The position numbers and the translations under genes are program-made. Below are positions 1 to 6,853 of a stretch of DNA of 7,234 nt, in pieces. Source of the DNA: Candidatus Kaiserbacteria bacterium (GTDB taxonomy: Bacteria > Patescibacteriota > Minisyncoccia > Phycocordibacterales > Phycocordibacteraceae); assembly GCA_003229135.1 (NCBI GenBank), contig QIHV01000020.1, positions 1 through 7,234 of the forward strand, read 5' to 3'. A model generated the notes under the pieces. It had not been told where the DNA came from, ran no database searches, and saw only the letters and a list, made by a program, of their open reading frames with translations. The first letter of the stretch is position 1. Each line of letters begins with the position of its first letter.

Positions 1-1726
1 CCACCACTTTTTTTACAAAATCTCCAAGCCCCATCACGCCCAGCTTGCCATTGTCGCGACTTTCAACCGATACGCTGTCGTCACTCATTTCTTTTTCGCC
101 CACCACAAGCAGATAAGGTATTTTCTCTTTTTTTGCATTGCGGATTTTCTTTCCAAGTGACTCATCTGCAGAATCAACATCAGCGCGCGCTCCTGCTGCT
201 GCGAGTGCGCCAAGCACCTTCGCGGCATAAGTTGTGTGTTTTTCTGAAATAGGTAATACTCGCACCTGCACCGGCGCGAGCCATACTGGAAGATTGCCGT
301 CCATATGTTCAAGCATCACAGCCGAAAAGCGTTCAATAGAACCCATAACCGCGCAATGAATCATCACAATGCGTTCCTTCTCACCTTTTTCATTTATGCA
401 GGAAAGGTCAAAGCGTTCCGGTAAATTCATATCAAGTTGTATGGTCGCCACTTGATGTTCGCGCCCGAGTGAGTCAGTCGCCATAAAATCAAGTTTCGGT
501 CCGTACATTGCCGCCTCACCCGGTGCCTCGAAATAATCAGCGTTCCGGTCTTTTGCAATAGTACGCAGTGCATCCTCAGCATTTTTCCATATTTCAGGTG
601 TGCCCAGATATTTTTCAAGTTCTTCTGGATTATGAAAAGAGAGTCGCACGCGGAGTTTAAAGCCAAAGGTGCTATAGAATGAATCAATGATGTCCCAGAT
701 TTTGAAAAACTCTTCTTCCACTTGGCTCGTTCTACAAAACACATGCGAGTCATCTTGTGTTATAGAGAGCACGCGAGTGAGACCACCGAGCTCGCCGGAC
801 TGCTCATCACGATATACCATCGTAGTTTCAGCATAACGCTGCGGCATTTCTTTGTACGAATGAGGGCGACGTGCAAATATCTGTGTGTGGTGCGGGCAGT
901 TCATCGGCTTCAGTACATATTCTTTGTCCTCTCTCGTAGAAATATGGAAAAGTTCCTCAGCAAATTTCTCCCAGTGTCCGGAAGTTTTGTACAGGTCTTT
1001 CTTAGTGATATGCGGGATTGTGACGCGCTGGTAGCCATGCTTCTCGCGAAGCTCCCACACGAAACGGTCAAGCTCACTGCGCATTATCGTGCCTTTCGGT
1101 GTCCAGAGAGGAAGCCCTGAACCAACGAGGTCTGAAAAAGTGAAGAGATCAAGCTCACGACCAATCTTACGGTGGTCGCGTTTTTTTGCTTCTTCAATTT
1201 GTACTCTATATGCGGCAAGTGCATCTTTCGTATCAAATGCGAGACCGTAAATACGTGTGAGCATGGGCTTATTTTCATCCCCGCGCCAATACGCTCCCGC
1301 CACGCGGTCAAGTGAAAAAGAGTCAGCGGCAATTTCTTTCGCAGGGTTTTCAGAGTGCCCACCGCGGCACAGGTCGGTGAAGCCCCCCGCGCTGTAGAGC
1401 GTAATCTTTTCACCCTTACCAACTATCTCATCAATAAGCTCAAGTTTGAATGGGTTTTCTTTGAAACGCTCGCGAGCATCTTTTTCTGATATTTCAATGC
1501 CAGTCATTTCGTTCCATGAGGCTAAAATCTCACGCATTGCGTTTTCAAGTGCTGGCAAGTCAGCTTCACCGAGTTTCTCACCACCAGAAAAATCAAAATC
1601 ATAATAAAATCCGTTATCAATAGCAGGACCAATGGTTGGTTTTGCGTGTGGATAGCGCTCAAGCACTGCTGCTGCAAGCAGATGTGCGAGTGTGTGGCGT
1701 TTTGCACTTAAATCTGTTTCAGCCAT
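1..1726 (-). CDS. thrS: Threonyl-tRNA synthetase, TGS-less, 3' end cut by window edge
   Basis: This cytoplasmic class II aminoacyl-tRNA synthetase joins threonine to tRNA-Thr using ATP. I translated 575 codons from the ATG at 1726 to the left edge; the stop lies outside, and probably only a few residues are missing. The editing domain comes first, with HxxxH at H11/H15 and CxxxH at C120/H124 (LCRGGH), the site that removes mischarged serine. The catalytic core follows: motif 1 around 215-240, the zinc ligands C277 (MNCPHH), H328 (TQDDSHVF) and H457 (MIHCAVMGS), motif 2 with R306 and R318, and motif 3 at 461-475 (MGSIERF). The anticodon-binding domain starts near 482. The usual N-terminal TGS domain (about 60 residues) is absent: an in-frame TGA at 1733-1735 lies two codons before the ATG, and the 186-bp spacer leaves no room for it. 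The gene is divergent from the orphan gene at 1913 and has no Shine-Dalgarno. Function is near certain. Confidence 0.97.
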   Translation of the reverse strand, partial: MAETDLSAKRHTLAHLLAAAVLERYPHAKPTIGPAIDNGFYYDFDFSGGEKLGEADLPALENAMREILASWNEMTGIEISEKDARERFKENPFKLELIDEIVGKGEKITLYSAGGFTDLCRGGHSENPAKEIAADSFSLDRVAGAYWRGDENKPMLTRIYGLAFDTKDALAAYRVQIEEAKKRDHRKIGRELDLFTFSDLVGSGLPLWTPKGTIMRSELDRFVWELREKHGYQRVTIPHITKKDLYKTSGHWEKFAEELFHISTREDKEYVLKPMNCPHHTQIFARRPHSYKEMPQRYAETTMVYRDEQSGELGGLTRVLSITQDDSHVFCRTSQVEEEFFKIWDIIDSFYSTFGFKLRVRLSFHNPEELEKYLGTPEIWKNAEDALRTIAKDRNADYFEAPGEAAMYGPKLDFMATDSLGREHQVATIQLDMNLPERFDLSCINEKGEKERIVMIHCAVMGSIERFSAVMLEHMDGNLPVWLAPVQVRVLPISEKHTTYAAKVLGALAAAGARADVDSADESLGKKIRNAKKEKIPYLLVVGEKEMSDDSVSVESRDNGKLGVMGLGDFVKKVV

Positions 1727-1736
1727 GATATTTCAG

Positions 1737-1766
1737 AGTATAACAGAAATGAATAGTGAGTGTTAC
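1737..1766 (-). promoter_or_regulatory. Putative thrS promoter, extended -10
   Basis: Reading the minus strand, TGTTATACT (1745 down to 1737) is an extended -10 (TGn plus TATACT). Eighteen bases upstream lies GTAACA (1766 down to 1761), which matches four of six bases of the -35 consensus. The -10 ends only 10 bases before the thrS ATG, so transcription would begin about 3-5 bases ahead of the start codon and the mRNA would be essentially leaderless. That agrees with the lack of a ribosome binding site. This is pattern matching by eye; the true sigma-factor consensus of the organism is unknown. Confidence 0.5.
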
Positions 1767-1791
1767 TGGTGTTAATGAAATTTTATTGGTA

Positions 1792-1833
1792 TTGACAGCC
1801 ACTCCTTTCTTATAGTGAACTGTATAGTATAAT
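1792..1833 (+). promoter_or_regulatory. Possible promoter for the orphan membrane-hairpin gene
   Basis: The spacer contains a perfect TTGACA at 1792-1797 and a perfect TATAAT at 1828-1833, with TATAGT at 1811-1816 and 1823-1828 between them. No pair has the canonical 17-base spacing: TTGACA is 13 bases from the first TATAGT and 30 from TATAAT. TATAAT with a poor -35 is the likeliest arrangement. It would give a leader of roughly 70 bases, AU-rich and without a Shine-Dalgarno sequence before the ATG at 1913. The element lies back to back with the thrS promoter on the other strand. Confidence 0.3.
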
Positions 1834-1912
1834 TTATATGTAGGTCGTCTAAGTGACTCAATAGAAATCACAACTTAAAAAATAAACTAAGTATCAATAA
1901 ATTTATCATACT

Positions 1913-2863
1913 ATGAACATGGAAGGAATAAATATACCAAGAAGTGAGAAGTATTCACATGAGGAACATGATGATGCTGAGAAAATAACTCAAGACGTTG
2001 ATCATTCTGTTGATGCACATACTCCTCTGGAAGAGATACGTCAAAAATCTAATGAGCAAGATGGTCTTGAGACGCAAAAACGATCTCTTCATGAGGAAGA
2101 TTTGGGTCAAGCGAAAGTAGAAAATGAAGCACGTGATGAAGCAGCAAAGGTACAACGAGAAGCAGACGCACAAGAAAAAGCTGTTCTCTTACAAAAAATG
2201 CAAGAGATGGCAGGTATGCAGCCAAAGATGGCGGAGAGTGGTCCTACGGAAGAACCATTAAAGCAAGAAATGGCTCAAGAAGACAACGCGCACGAATCAC
2301 TAGGGCAAGAAAATAATGAGAATAGAGAAGCGGCAATAGCGCAACAAGAAAAAACTCAAGAAAAAACAGCCACTTCTTCTCAAGAAACCATGCGTGAGGT
2401 GACGCCGACCTCTTCTGAGGCTATACATAAGCAGGAAAGTATAGAAGAGGGGTTGCCACCATCTCCAGAAAAAGTATTTAAGGAAGAGCTTGATAGTCTT
2501 AGTTCTGGTGATAAAGAGTACTTGGCAAAGAGATTGGGAAAGAGCAAATCAGGTTTATATGATATGTCACCAGATAGAAACTCAATGGAAAATATATCTC
2601 AACTTATTAAGGATCGATATGACAGTATCGCAACCAAAGTAGCCGTCGTAGGAGGAGGCGCAGTTGCGCTTACTATGGTGACTGGTACTGCCGCAGCAGC
2701 ATCTGCCTTTGGTATTCCAGTTGCTATCGCGGGGCTTAGTATGGGTGCTGCTATCCCATTGATAATAGCTGGTGGTATTGGATTTGCAGGAGTTAAACTG
2801 TACAAGGGTTTTAAGCAGCGGAAAATAGAAAAACGAATTGCAAAGATGCGGAATTACGCATAG
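1913..2863 (+). CDS. Orphan protein: acidic low-complexity region plus C-terminal membrane hairpin
   Basis: I do not recognise this 316-aa protein. Residues 1-185 are rich in Glu, Gln, Lys, Asp and Ala, look mostly disordered, and have a helical, coiled-coil-prone stretch near 60-105. QE-type short repeats occur at 115-160. Only one aromatic residue (Tyr14) precedes Phe189, and the whole protein has no Cys or Trp. Residues 186-240 look like a small charged helical segment. Residues 243-265 and 268-296 are two glycine/alanine-rich hydrophobic stretches with short connections, followed by a basic tail (about 295-313). There is no signal peptide, so the simplest topology is a cytoplasmic acidic arm held in the membrane by a hairpin, with the basic tail also inside. 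The ATG at 1913 is the first in frame; a second ATG at 1919 is possible, and neither has a Shine-Dalgarno. The gene is a single unit between its own promoter region and a strong terminator. The reading frame is convincing because no rival frame shows family features. Function is unknown. Confidence 0.85.
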   Translation: MNMEGINIPRSEKYSHEEHDDAEKITQDVDHSVDAHTPLEEIRQKSNEQDGLETQKRSLHEEDLGQAKVENEARDEAAKVQREADAQEKAVLLQKMQEMAGMQPKMAESGPTEEPLKQEMAQEDNAHESLGQENNENREAAIAQQEKTQEKTATSSQETMREVTPTSSEAIHKQESIEEGLPPSPEKVFKEELDSLSSGDKEYLAKRLGKSKSGLYDMSPDRNSMENISQLIKDRYDSIATKVAVVGGGAVALTMVTGTAAAASAFGIPVAIAGLSMGAAIPLIIAGGIGFAGVKLYKGFKQRKIEKRIAKMRNYA

Positions 2864-2888
2864 AACACCATATTTATTGGGTTCTATG
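2859..2888 (+). other. Inverted repeat spanning the stop codon
   Basis: CATAGAAC (2859-2866) pairs perfectly with GTTCTATG (2881-2888), and CC (2868-2869) with GG (2879-2880) if A2867 is bulged. The TAG stop at 2861-2863 lies inside the left arm. No T-run follows, so it is not itself an intrinsic terminator. It could act as an mRNA-protecting 3' structure upstream of the strong terminator, or be chance. Confidence 0.4.
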
Positions 2889-2939
2889 AAATGCTCCCCA
2901 TCAATAATACCCATATTTTTAGGAGTATAGCAGAAATAT

Positions 2940-2984
2940 AAAATAATACAGAGCAAATATTTATATTTGCTCTGTATTATTTTT
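2940..2984. terminator. Strong bidirectional intrinsic terminator between convergent genes
   Basis: Bases 2940-2959 and 2964-2983 form a perfect 20-bp inverted repeat with a 4-base loop (TTTA); the GC-containing core is CAGAGC/GCTCTG. The right arm ends in ATTATTTTTA and the left arm begins in an A-rich stretch, so either strand gives a hairpin followed by a U-rich tail. It sits between the stop of the plus-strand gene (2863) and the stop of the minus-strand gene (2992), where a shared terminator is expected. Confidence 0.9.
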
Positions 2985-2991
2985 ATATCTT

Positions 2992-3321
2992 TTATTCCAA
3001 TTCCAATAATTGGAAAATATCAATAGAGACTTCTTCGTATGGGTGTACTGTTTTAATTGCGTCAATAATATTTTTAACCTTATCCTGTTCACAAATAAAC
3101 TCAATTTTTGTCTCAGTAATTCTTCCATCCTTATCCTGTTTACCAACTGTCGGATTTAGCCGTACTGTTGGTGAAATATATCTGTGTACCTTACTTAAGA
3201 AAATCCCATAAGTATTATTACCAACAATCCCCCGTTCGCTATTTTCTATTACTCGACGCACACTGTCTGTATACTCTTTTGGACAGTAGGTCTGTATTTT
3301 TACGATATTACTTGATTTCAT
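2992..3321 (-). CDS. Stand-alone Nif3/YqfO insert domain (PII/CutA-like)
   Basis: This 109-aa protein aligns by eye along its whole length with the ferredoxin-like domain inserted in many Nif3/YqfO (dinuclear-metal) proteins, which also occurs alone (COG3323-type). The marks are an N-terminal strand then a helix (about 6-26, with EYTDSVRRVI), a GIVGN turn at 31-35, a substituted middle where relatives have FRP..G.NP.IG (here SPTVRLNPTVGK at 50-61), a strand near 68-77, a helix, and the signature HPYEEV at 92-97. The large catalytic Nif3 domains and their metal ligands are absent, so no hydrolase activity is implied. PII/CutA-like folds usually make trimers, and a small-molecule or metal sensing role is possible but unproven. 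ATG 3321 is the only good start and has no Shine-Dalgarno. The gene converges on the terminator at 2940-2984. By hand count, 3001-3300 is about 34% G+C, clearly lower than sampled dnaE and thrS stretches, which may indicate transfer. Confidence 0.87.
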   Translation of the reverse strand: MKSSNIVKIQTYCPKEYTDSVRRVIENSERGIVGNNTYGIFLSKVHRYISPTVRLNPTVGKQDKDGRITETKIEFICEQDKVKNIIDAIKTVHPYEEVSIDIFQLLELE

Positions 3322-3363
3322 ATTTATATTTGAGCTAGAGAATCTAACTCGATTAACCTTAAT

Positions 3364-3386
3364 AAATGCCTCGTTTGGGGGCTTTT
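3364..3386. terminator. Weak hairpin with T-tract, possible dnaE terminator
   Basis: GCCTC (3368-3372) and GGGGC (3378-3382) flank a 5-base loop, with AAA (3364-3366) and TTT (3384-3386) able to extend the stem past a T/T mismatch. On the plus strand the stem has a G-U pair and is followed by TTTTACTATTTT. On the minus strand the same position is a C-A mismatch and the tail is ATTTATTA. The location, about 100 bases past the dnaE stop, suggests it ends dnaE transcription on the minus strand, although the pairing is better on the plus strand. Confidence 0.4.
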
Positions 3387-3484
3387 ACTATTTTATCACT
3401 TCCAGATAATATTATTACAAGAGATATTTCACTATTTCGGTTAAAAACATAATTCGATAACTTGATGGTGAAAATACCAAGTAC

Positions 3485-6400
3485 TCAAAGAGATTTTAAT
3501 TCATCTATTACGATTGATGGCTCATCATTTCGTATTGAAACCTTTCCTTTTATCAATATACATTTTCCAGGTGTGATAAGGTCAGCATATTCTTTGAAAA
3601 GTCTAGGGAAGACGGCCGCCTCAATAGAACTGGTCTTATCTTCAAATCGTACAAATGCCATTTTTTCACCACCTTTTGTGAGAATAGTGCGCACCTCGGA
3701 AAGGAGTACGGGTAGAATAATAAGCATTCCTGATTGCGGTTCATCAATGATTGCGGAAATTGTGAGTTTAGATTTTGCCAGAATATCTTTGTGTGCATCA
3801 AGCGGATGTCCTGAGATATAAATACCAAGTAATTCTTTTTCCCATATAAGTTTTTCAGAAAGTGAAATAGATTCGGCTTTATTCGGTAGTACGAGAGTCG
3901 GCTGTGCGCCTAGCGTACCAAAAAGTGAGTCCTGCGGTGCCTCAGTCGTAGTTTCTCTGTGGAAGGCGAGTATTGGTTCTATATTGGTGAGTAGGAGTCC
4001 GCGCTTACCAAACTTATCAAGTGCACCAGCTTTAATAAGTGACTCAAGAGATTTACGGTTGAGTGACACCGAGCGGAAGCGACCTTCTCTTTGTTGCACT
4101 TTATCTGGTACAGATGTTAACTGTGGTGTCTCGGCATTTGTTGGTAGCGGTTTACCTATACGTGAGAGAAACTCAGTAAGAGTGGCGTAAGGTCCGCGCG
4201 CCGTGCGCTCGGCAAGTATCGTCTTGGCGATACCTTCTCCAAAGTTTTTAATGGAAGAAAGACCGAAACGAATTGCCTTGCCGTGTACCTGAAGAGTGTT
4301 TGTGTCTGACTCTTTTTGTTCGGTCGGTATTTCGTTATCGTACGGTGCATCTACAACGGTGAATACCGAGCCGCTCTCATTAACATCTGGTGGCAGGACA
4401 GTAATGCCAAGACGGGTACATTCGGCAACCAGTGTTGCGATACGATCGATATCACCCGCGTCAGCGGTGAGGAGCGCCGCCATATATTCAACCGTATAAT
4501 TTGCTTTCATATAAGCGGTTTGATATGCCACTCTGCCATAACTTGCCGCATGAGCTTTGTTAAAGCCGTATGCGGCGAACGGCTCAATGAGTTTCCAAAG
4601 GCGTTCGCCCTTTTCTTTAGAAAGTTTACCGTATTCCTCAAAACCCTTTAAGAGTTTTTCTTTTTGCTCTTCCATTTCCTTGGGAATTTTCTTACCCATT
4701 GCCTTACGTAGTTTATCTGCTTCAAGCCACGAATAGCCACCGAGTTTTATAGCTGTCAAAAGAACATCGTCTTGGTACACGAGTAGTCCATAGGAAAAAT
4801 CAAGATATTCTTTCATTCGCTCATCGAGGTAGTGTATGAGCCTTGGATTGTGCTTACGTTCAATATATGCGGGAATGGTTTCCATGGGTCCTGGACGATA
4901 AAGAGCAACCATGGCGTTAATATCGTGAATAGTCGTTGGGCGCAATTCTTTTAGGTAGCGAGTCATACCTGAGCCACCCATTTGGAATACTCCCTCAGTT
5001 TCACCAGCAGCAAGCATTTTAAATGTTCTGGCGTCATCAAGTGGAATAGTTTCGATATTAATATGCGTACCCGTTTCAGTTTCAACGCGCGCAATAGCAT
5101 CGGCAAGAATGGAAAGGTTTTTAATACCGAGAAAGTCGTATTTTAAAAGACCCACATCTTCTATGGCGTGCATATCGTATTGAGTGATGAGCTTGCCGCC
5201 CTTTGGGTCTGGCTGTATCGGAGTCCATTCATTGAGCGGTGTTGGTGCTATGGCGACACCAGCTGCGTGCACACCGGTCTGACGCGCGCATCCTTCTATA
5301 CGTCGTGCAATATTGATTATCTCGTGTACATCTTCATCTTCGTTATAGAGTGTCCGCAATTCCTTCTCAAGTTCCATTGCGTGATTGATAGTCATTGGGA
5401 ACCCCTGTGAACCTATTGGAATAAGCTTTGCGATGCGGTCGCCGACACTGTAGCTATGCCCCATAGCACGCGCGACATCGCGTACTGCGGCACGCGCCTT
5501 CATAGTGCCAAATGTTCCTATTTGTGCGACTTTATCTTCACCATATTTCTCTTTTGCATAGGCAATTATTTCATCACGGCGATTATCAGCATAGTCCATA
5601 TCAATGTCTGGCGCTTTTGGACGCTCAGGATTTAGGAAACGTTCAAAAGGAAGCTTATATGCAATTGGATCAATGTTGGTGATACCAATCAAATACGAAA
5701 CTAGTGACCCAGCTGCCGAGCCACGCGTTGTGGTGAGTATACCAACTTTTTTTGCATGATTAAGAAGGTCAGACACTACGAGGAAGTAGGGCGCGAATCC
5801 TTTTTTAATAATGATAGAAAGTTCGTATTCAATACGCTTGCGAATCTCGGGTGTTTCTTTCATGCCACGCCAAGCAATGCCTGCGGTAGTTTTGGCACGA
5901 AGTTCTTCCACATGATTTTTATATCCGTTTTCAACTGGAATTGCTGGGAAAACCCATGAGCCAAGCTTGAATGAGACATTACAGCGTTCCGCAATTTCGT
6001 GTGAACGGTAAACTGTTTCAGGCATATCTTTAAAATAGGAGAGCATCTGCTTCTCACTCGTGAACGAAAAGTCTTCATCTTCATGGTGTCCACGTTCGCC
6101 GTGTTGGATACGGCGCATTATTTCTGTTGCTTCACGATCTTCGGGTTTGAGATAATACACATCATGTTGCGCTACGAGTGGTACGCCACTCTCACGCGCT
6201 AGCACCGCGAGCTGTTTCATCTTTTTTGTATGACCTTCCACGCGTGGGTGGTGTGAGATTTCAAGGAATATATTTTTTGTGCCGAAAATACTTTGGTGTT
6301 CAGCGAGTGCGGCAGCAGCGCCCTCTGTGTCGCCTACGGCAATGAGCTGTGCAACATTTCCCGCAAAAGAGGGGATGAGTGCGATAATTCCCGCACTGTG

Positions 6401-6784
6401 CTCGCTGAGAAGCTCGCTATCAATACGCGGCCGTTCAAAAAATCCTTCGGTGTATGAGCTTGTTACCAATGAAAGAAGATTTTTATAGCCCTCATTATTT
6501 TCTGCGAGCAGTACAATGCGTGAACGCTTCGCATCAATATGAGGGTCTTTATCAAAACGTGAACGAGGCGCTAGATATGTGTCTACACCGATAATCGGCC
6601 TTACCCCAGCTGCAGTTGCTTTTTTGTAGAACTCAATGGCACCATGCAAGTTTCCAGCATCAGTGAGTGCAAGTGATTCCATGTCATTACTCTTTGCGGC
6701 CTTCACGAGCTCGTGTACTTTCGGAAGTGCCTGCAGGAAAGAATAGTGGCTGTGTGTGTGCAGGTGTATAAAACGACTCTTCAT
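3485..6784 (-). CDS. dnaE: DNA polymerase III alpha subunit (DnaE)
   Basis: This is the replicative C-family DNA polymerase, which copies the chromosome in the cytoplasm as part of the holoenzyme. Starting at ATG 6784 it has 1099 residues, a normal length. The PHP domain (about 1-270) begins FIHLHTHSHYS. The palm carries the catalytic aspartates D393 and D395 (PDIDMD) and D550 (KYDFLG), with the nucleotide-contact segment RGSAAGS at 354-360. The thumb and fingers follow (LYRPGPME at 628-635, YGFNKAHAASY at 739-749), then a helix-hairpin-helix region near 840-870. QDSLF at 951-955 is a good beta-clamp-binding motif, SGHPL at 991-995 is typical of the family, and an OB fold covers about 1015-1090. 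An in-frame GTG at 6811 would add nine residues, but the conserved N-terminus begins at the ATG. Several PHP metal ligands are replaced (Q18, A43, S139, Y210), so proofreading probably needs a separate exonuclease. The gene is monocistronic as far as seen. Confidence 0.98.
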   Translation of the reverse strand: MKSRFIHLHTHSHYSFLQALPKVHELVKAAKSNDMESLALTDAGNLHGAIEFYKKATAAGVRPIIGVDTYLAPRSRFDKDPHIDAKRSRIVLLAENNEGYKNLLSLVTSSYTEGFFERPRIDSELLSEHSAGIIALIPSFAGNVAQLIAVGDTEGAAAALAEHQSIFGTKNIFLEISHHPRVEGHTKKMKQLAVLARESGVPLVAQHDVYYLKPEDREATEIMRRIQHGERGHHEDEDFSFTSEKQMLSYFKDMPETVYRSHEIAERCNVSFKLGSWVFPAIPVENGYKNHVEELRAKTTAGIAWRGMKETPEIRKRIEYELSIIIKKGFAPYFLVVSDLLNHAKKVGILTTTRGSAAGSLVSYLIGITNIDPIAYKLPFERFLNPERPKAPDIDMDYADNRRDEIIAYAKEKYGEDKVAQIGTFGTMKARAAVRDVARAMGHSYSVGDRIAKLIPIGSQGFPMTINHAMELEKELRTLYNEDEDVHEIINIARRIEGCARQTGVHAAGVAIAPTPLNEWTPIQPDPKGGKLITQYDMHAIEDVGLLKYDFLGIKNLSILADAIARVETETGTHINIETIPLDDARTFKMLAAGETEGVFQMGGSGMTRYLKELRPTTIHDINAMVALYRPGPMETIPAYIERKHNPRLIHYLDERMKEYLDFSYGLLVYQDDVLLTAIKLGGYSWLEADKLRKAMGKKIPKEMEEQKEKLLKGFEEYGKLSKEKGERLWKLIEPFAAYGFNKAHAASYGRVAYQTAYMKANYTVEYMAALLTADAGDIDRIATLVAECTRLGITVLPPDVNESGSVFTVVDAPYDNEIPTEQKESDTNTLQVHGKAIRFGLSSIKNFGEGIAKTILAERTARGPYATLTEFLSRIGKPLPTNAETPQLTSVPDKVQQREGRFRSVSLNRKSLESLIKAGALDKFGKRGLLLTNIEPILAFHRETTTEAPQDSLFGTLGAQPTLVLPNKAESISLSEKLIWEKELLGIYISGHPLDAHKDILAKSKLTISAIIDEPQSGMLIILPVLLSEVRTILTKGGEKMAFVRFEDKTSSIEAAVFPRLFKEYADLITPGKCILIKGKVSIRNDEPSIVIDELKSL

Positions 6785-6790
6785 AAGGAC

Positions 6791-6799
6791 AGGATACCA
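6791..6799 (-). promoter_or_regulatory. Possible extended -10 for dnaE
   Basis: On the minus strand TGGTATCCT (6799 down to 6791) resembles an extended -10 (TGn TATnnT), six bases before the ATG at 6784. Transcription would start at or almost at the start codon, giving a leaderless mRNA, the same layout as thrS. I see no good -35. If this is the promoter, the GTG start at 6811 is excluded because it lies upstream of the transcript. Confidence 0.3.
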
Positions 6800-6853
6800 A
6801 ATTGCGGACACTTATGCCCACACATAGAAATAGCTATATGTTACAGTAACAAT

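Noticed and set aside
722..1120. A 132-codon open frame on the plus strand inside thrS.
   Set aside because: It is antisense to the well-conserved catalytic core of ThrRS, and its translation shows no recognisable domain.
1792..1816. TTGACA (1792) and TATAGT (1811) as a matched promoter pair.
   Set aside because: The 13-base spacing is too short for a normal sigma-70-type promoter.
1727..1912. T-box or other riboswitch leader for thrS.
   Set aside because: No T-box core sequence is seen on the minus strand, and the likely promoter lies just upstream of the ATG.
2640..2863. Reading the membrane hairpin as a colicin-like or bacteriocin pore domain with an immunity partner.
   Set aside because: Similarity is limited to two hydrophobic segments; no receptor or translocation domain and no neighbouring immunity-like gene is present.
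2890..2928. A further weak inverted repeat (ATGCTCC and GGAGTAT) before the main terminator.
   Set aside because: Seven pairs with a G-U and a long loop are easily found by chance in this sequence.
2582..2956. A 124-codon minus-strand frame opposite the end of the orphan gene.
   Set aside because: It runs through the terminator stem and opposite the Gly/Ala codons of the membrane hairpin; the Cys/Ser-rich translation looks like an antisense artefact.
3078..3140. A 12-bp direct repeat, CCTTATCCTGTT, at 3078-3089 and 3129-3140.
   Set aside because: Both copies lie within the Nif3-like coding region and encode QDK in the same frame; two copies alone do not make an array.
6785..6811. A longer DnaE starting at GTG 6811.
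   Set aside because: The extra nine residues precede the conserved DnaE N-terminus, which begins right after ATG 6784, and a -10-like element overlaps the extension.
6713..6853. A 47-residue N-terminal extension of the small membrane protein.
   Set aside because: It overlaps the start of dnaE on the other strand, is not hydrophobic, and the natural membrane-protein start is ATG 6854.
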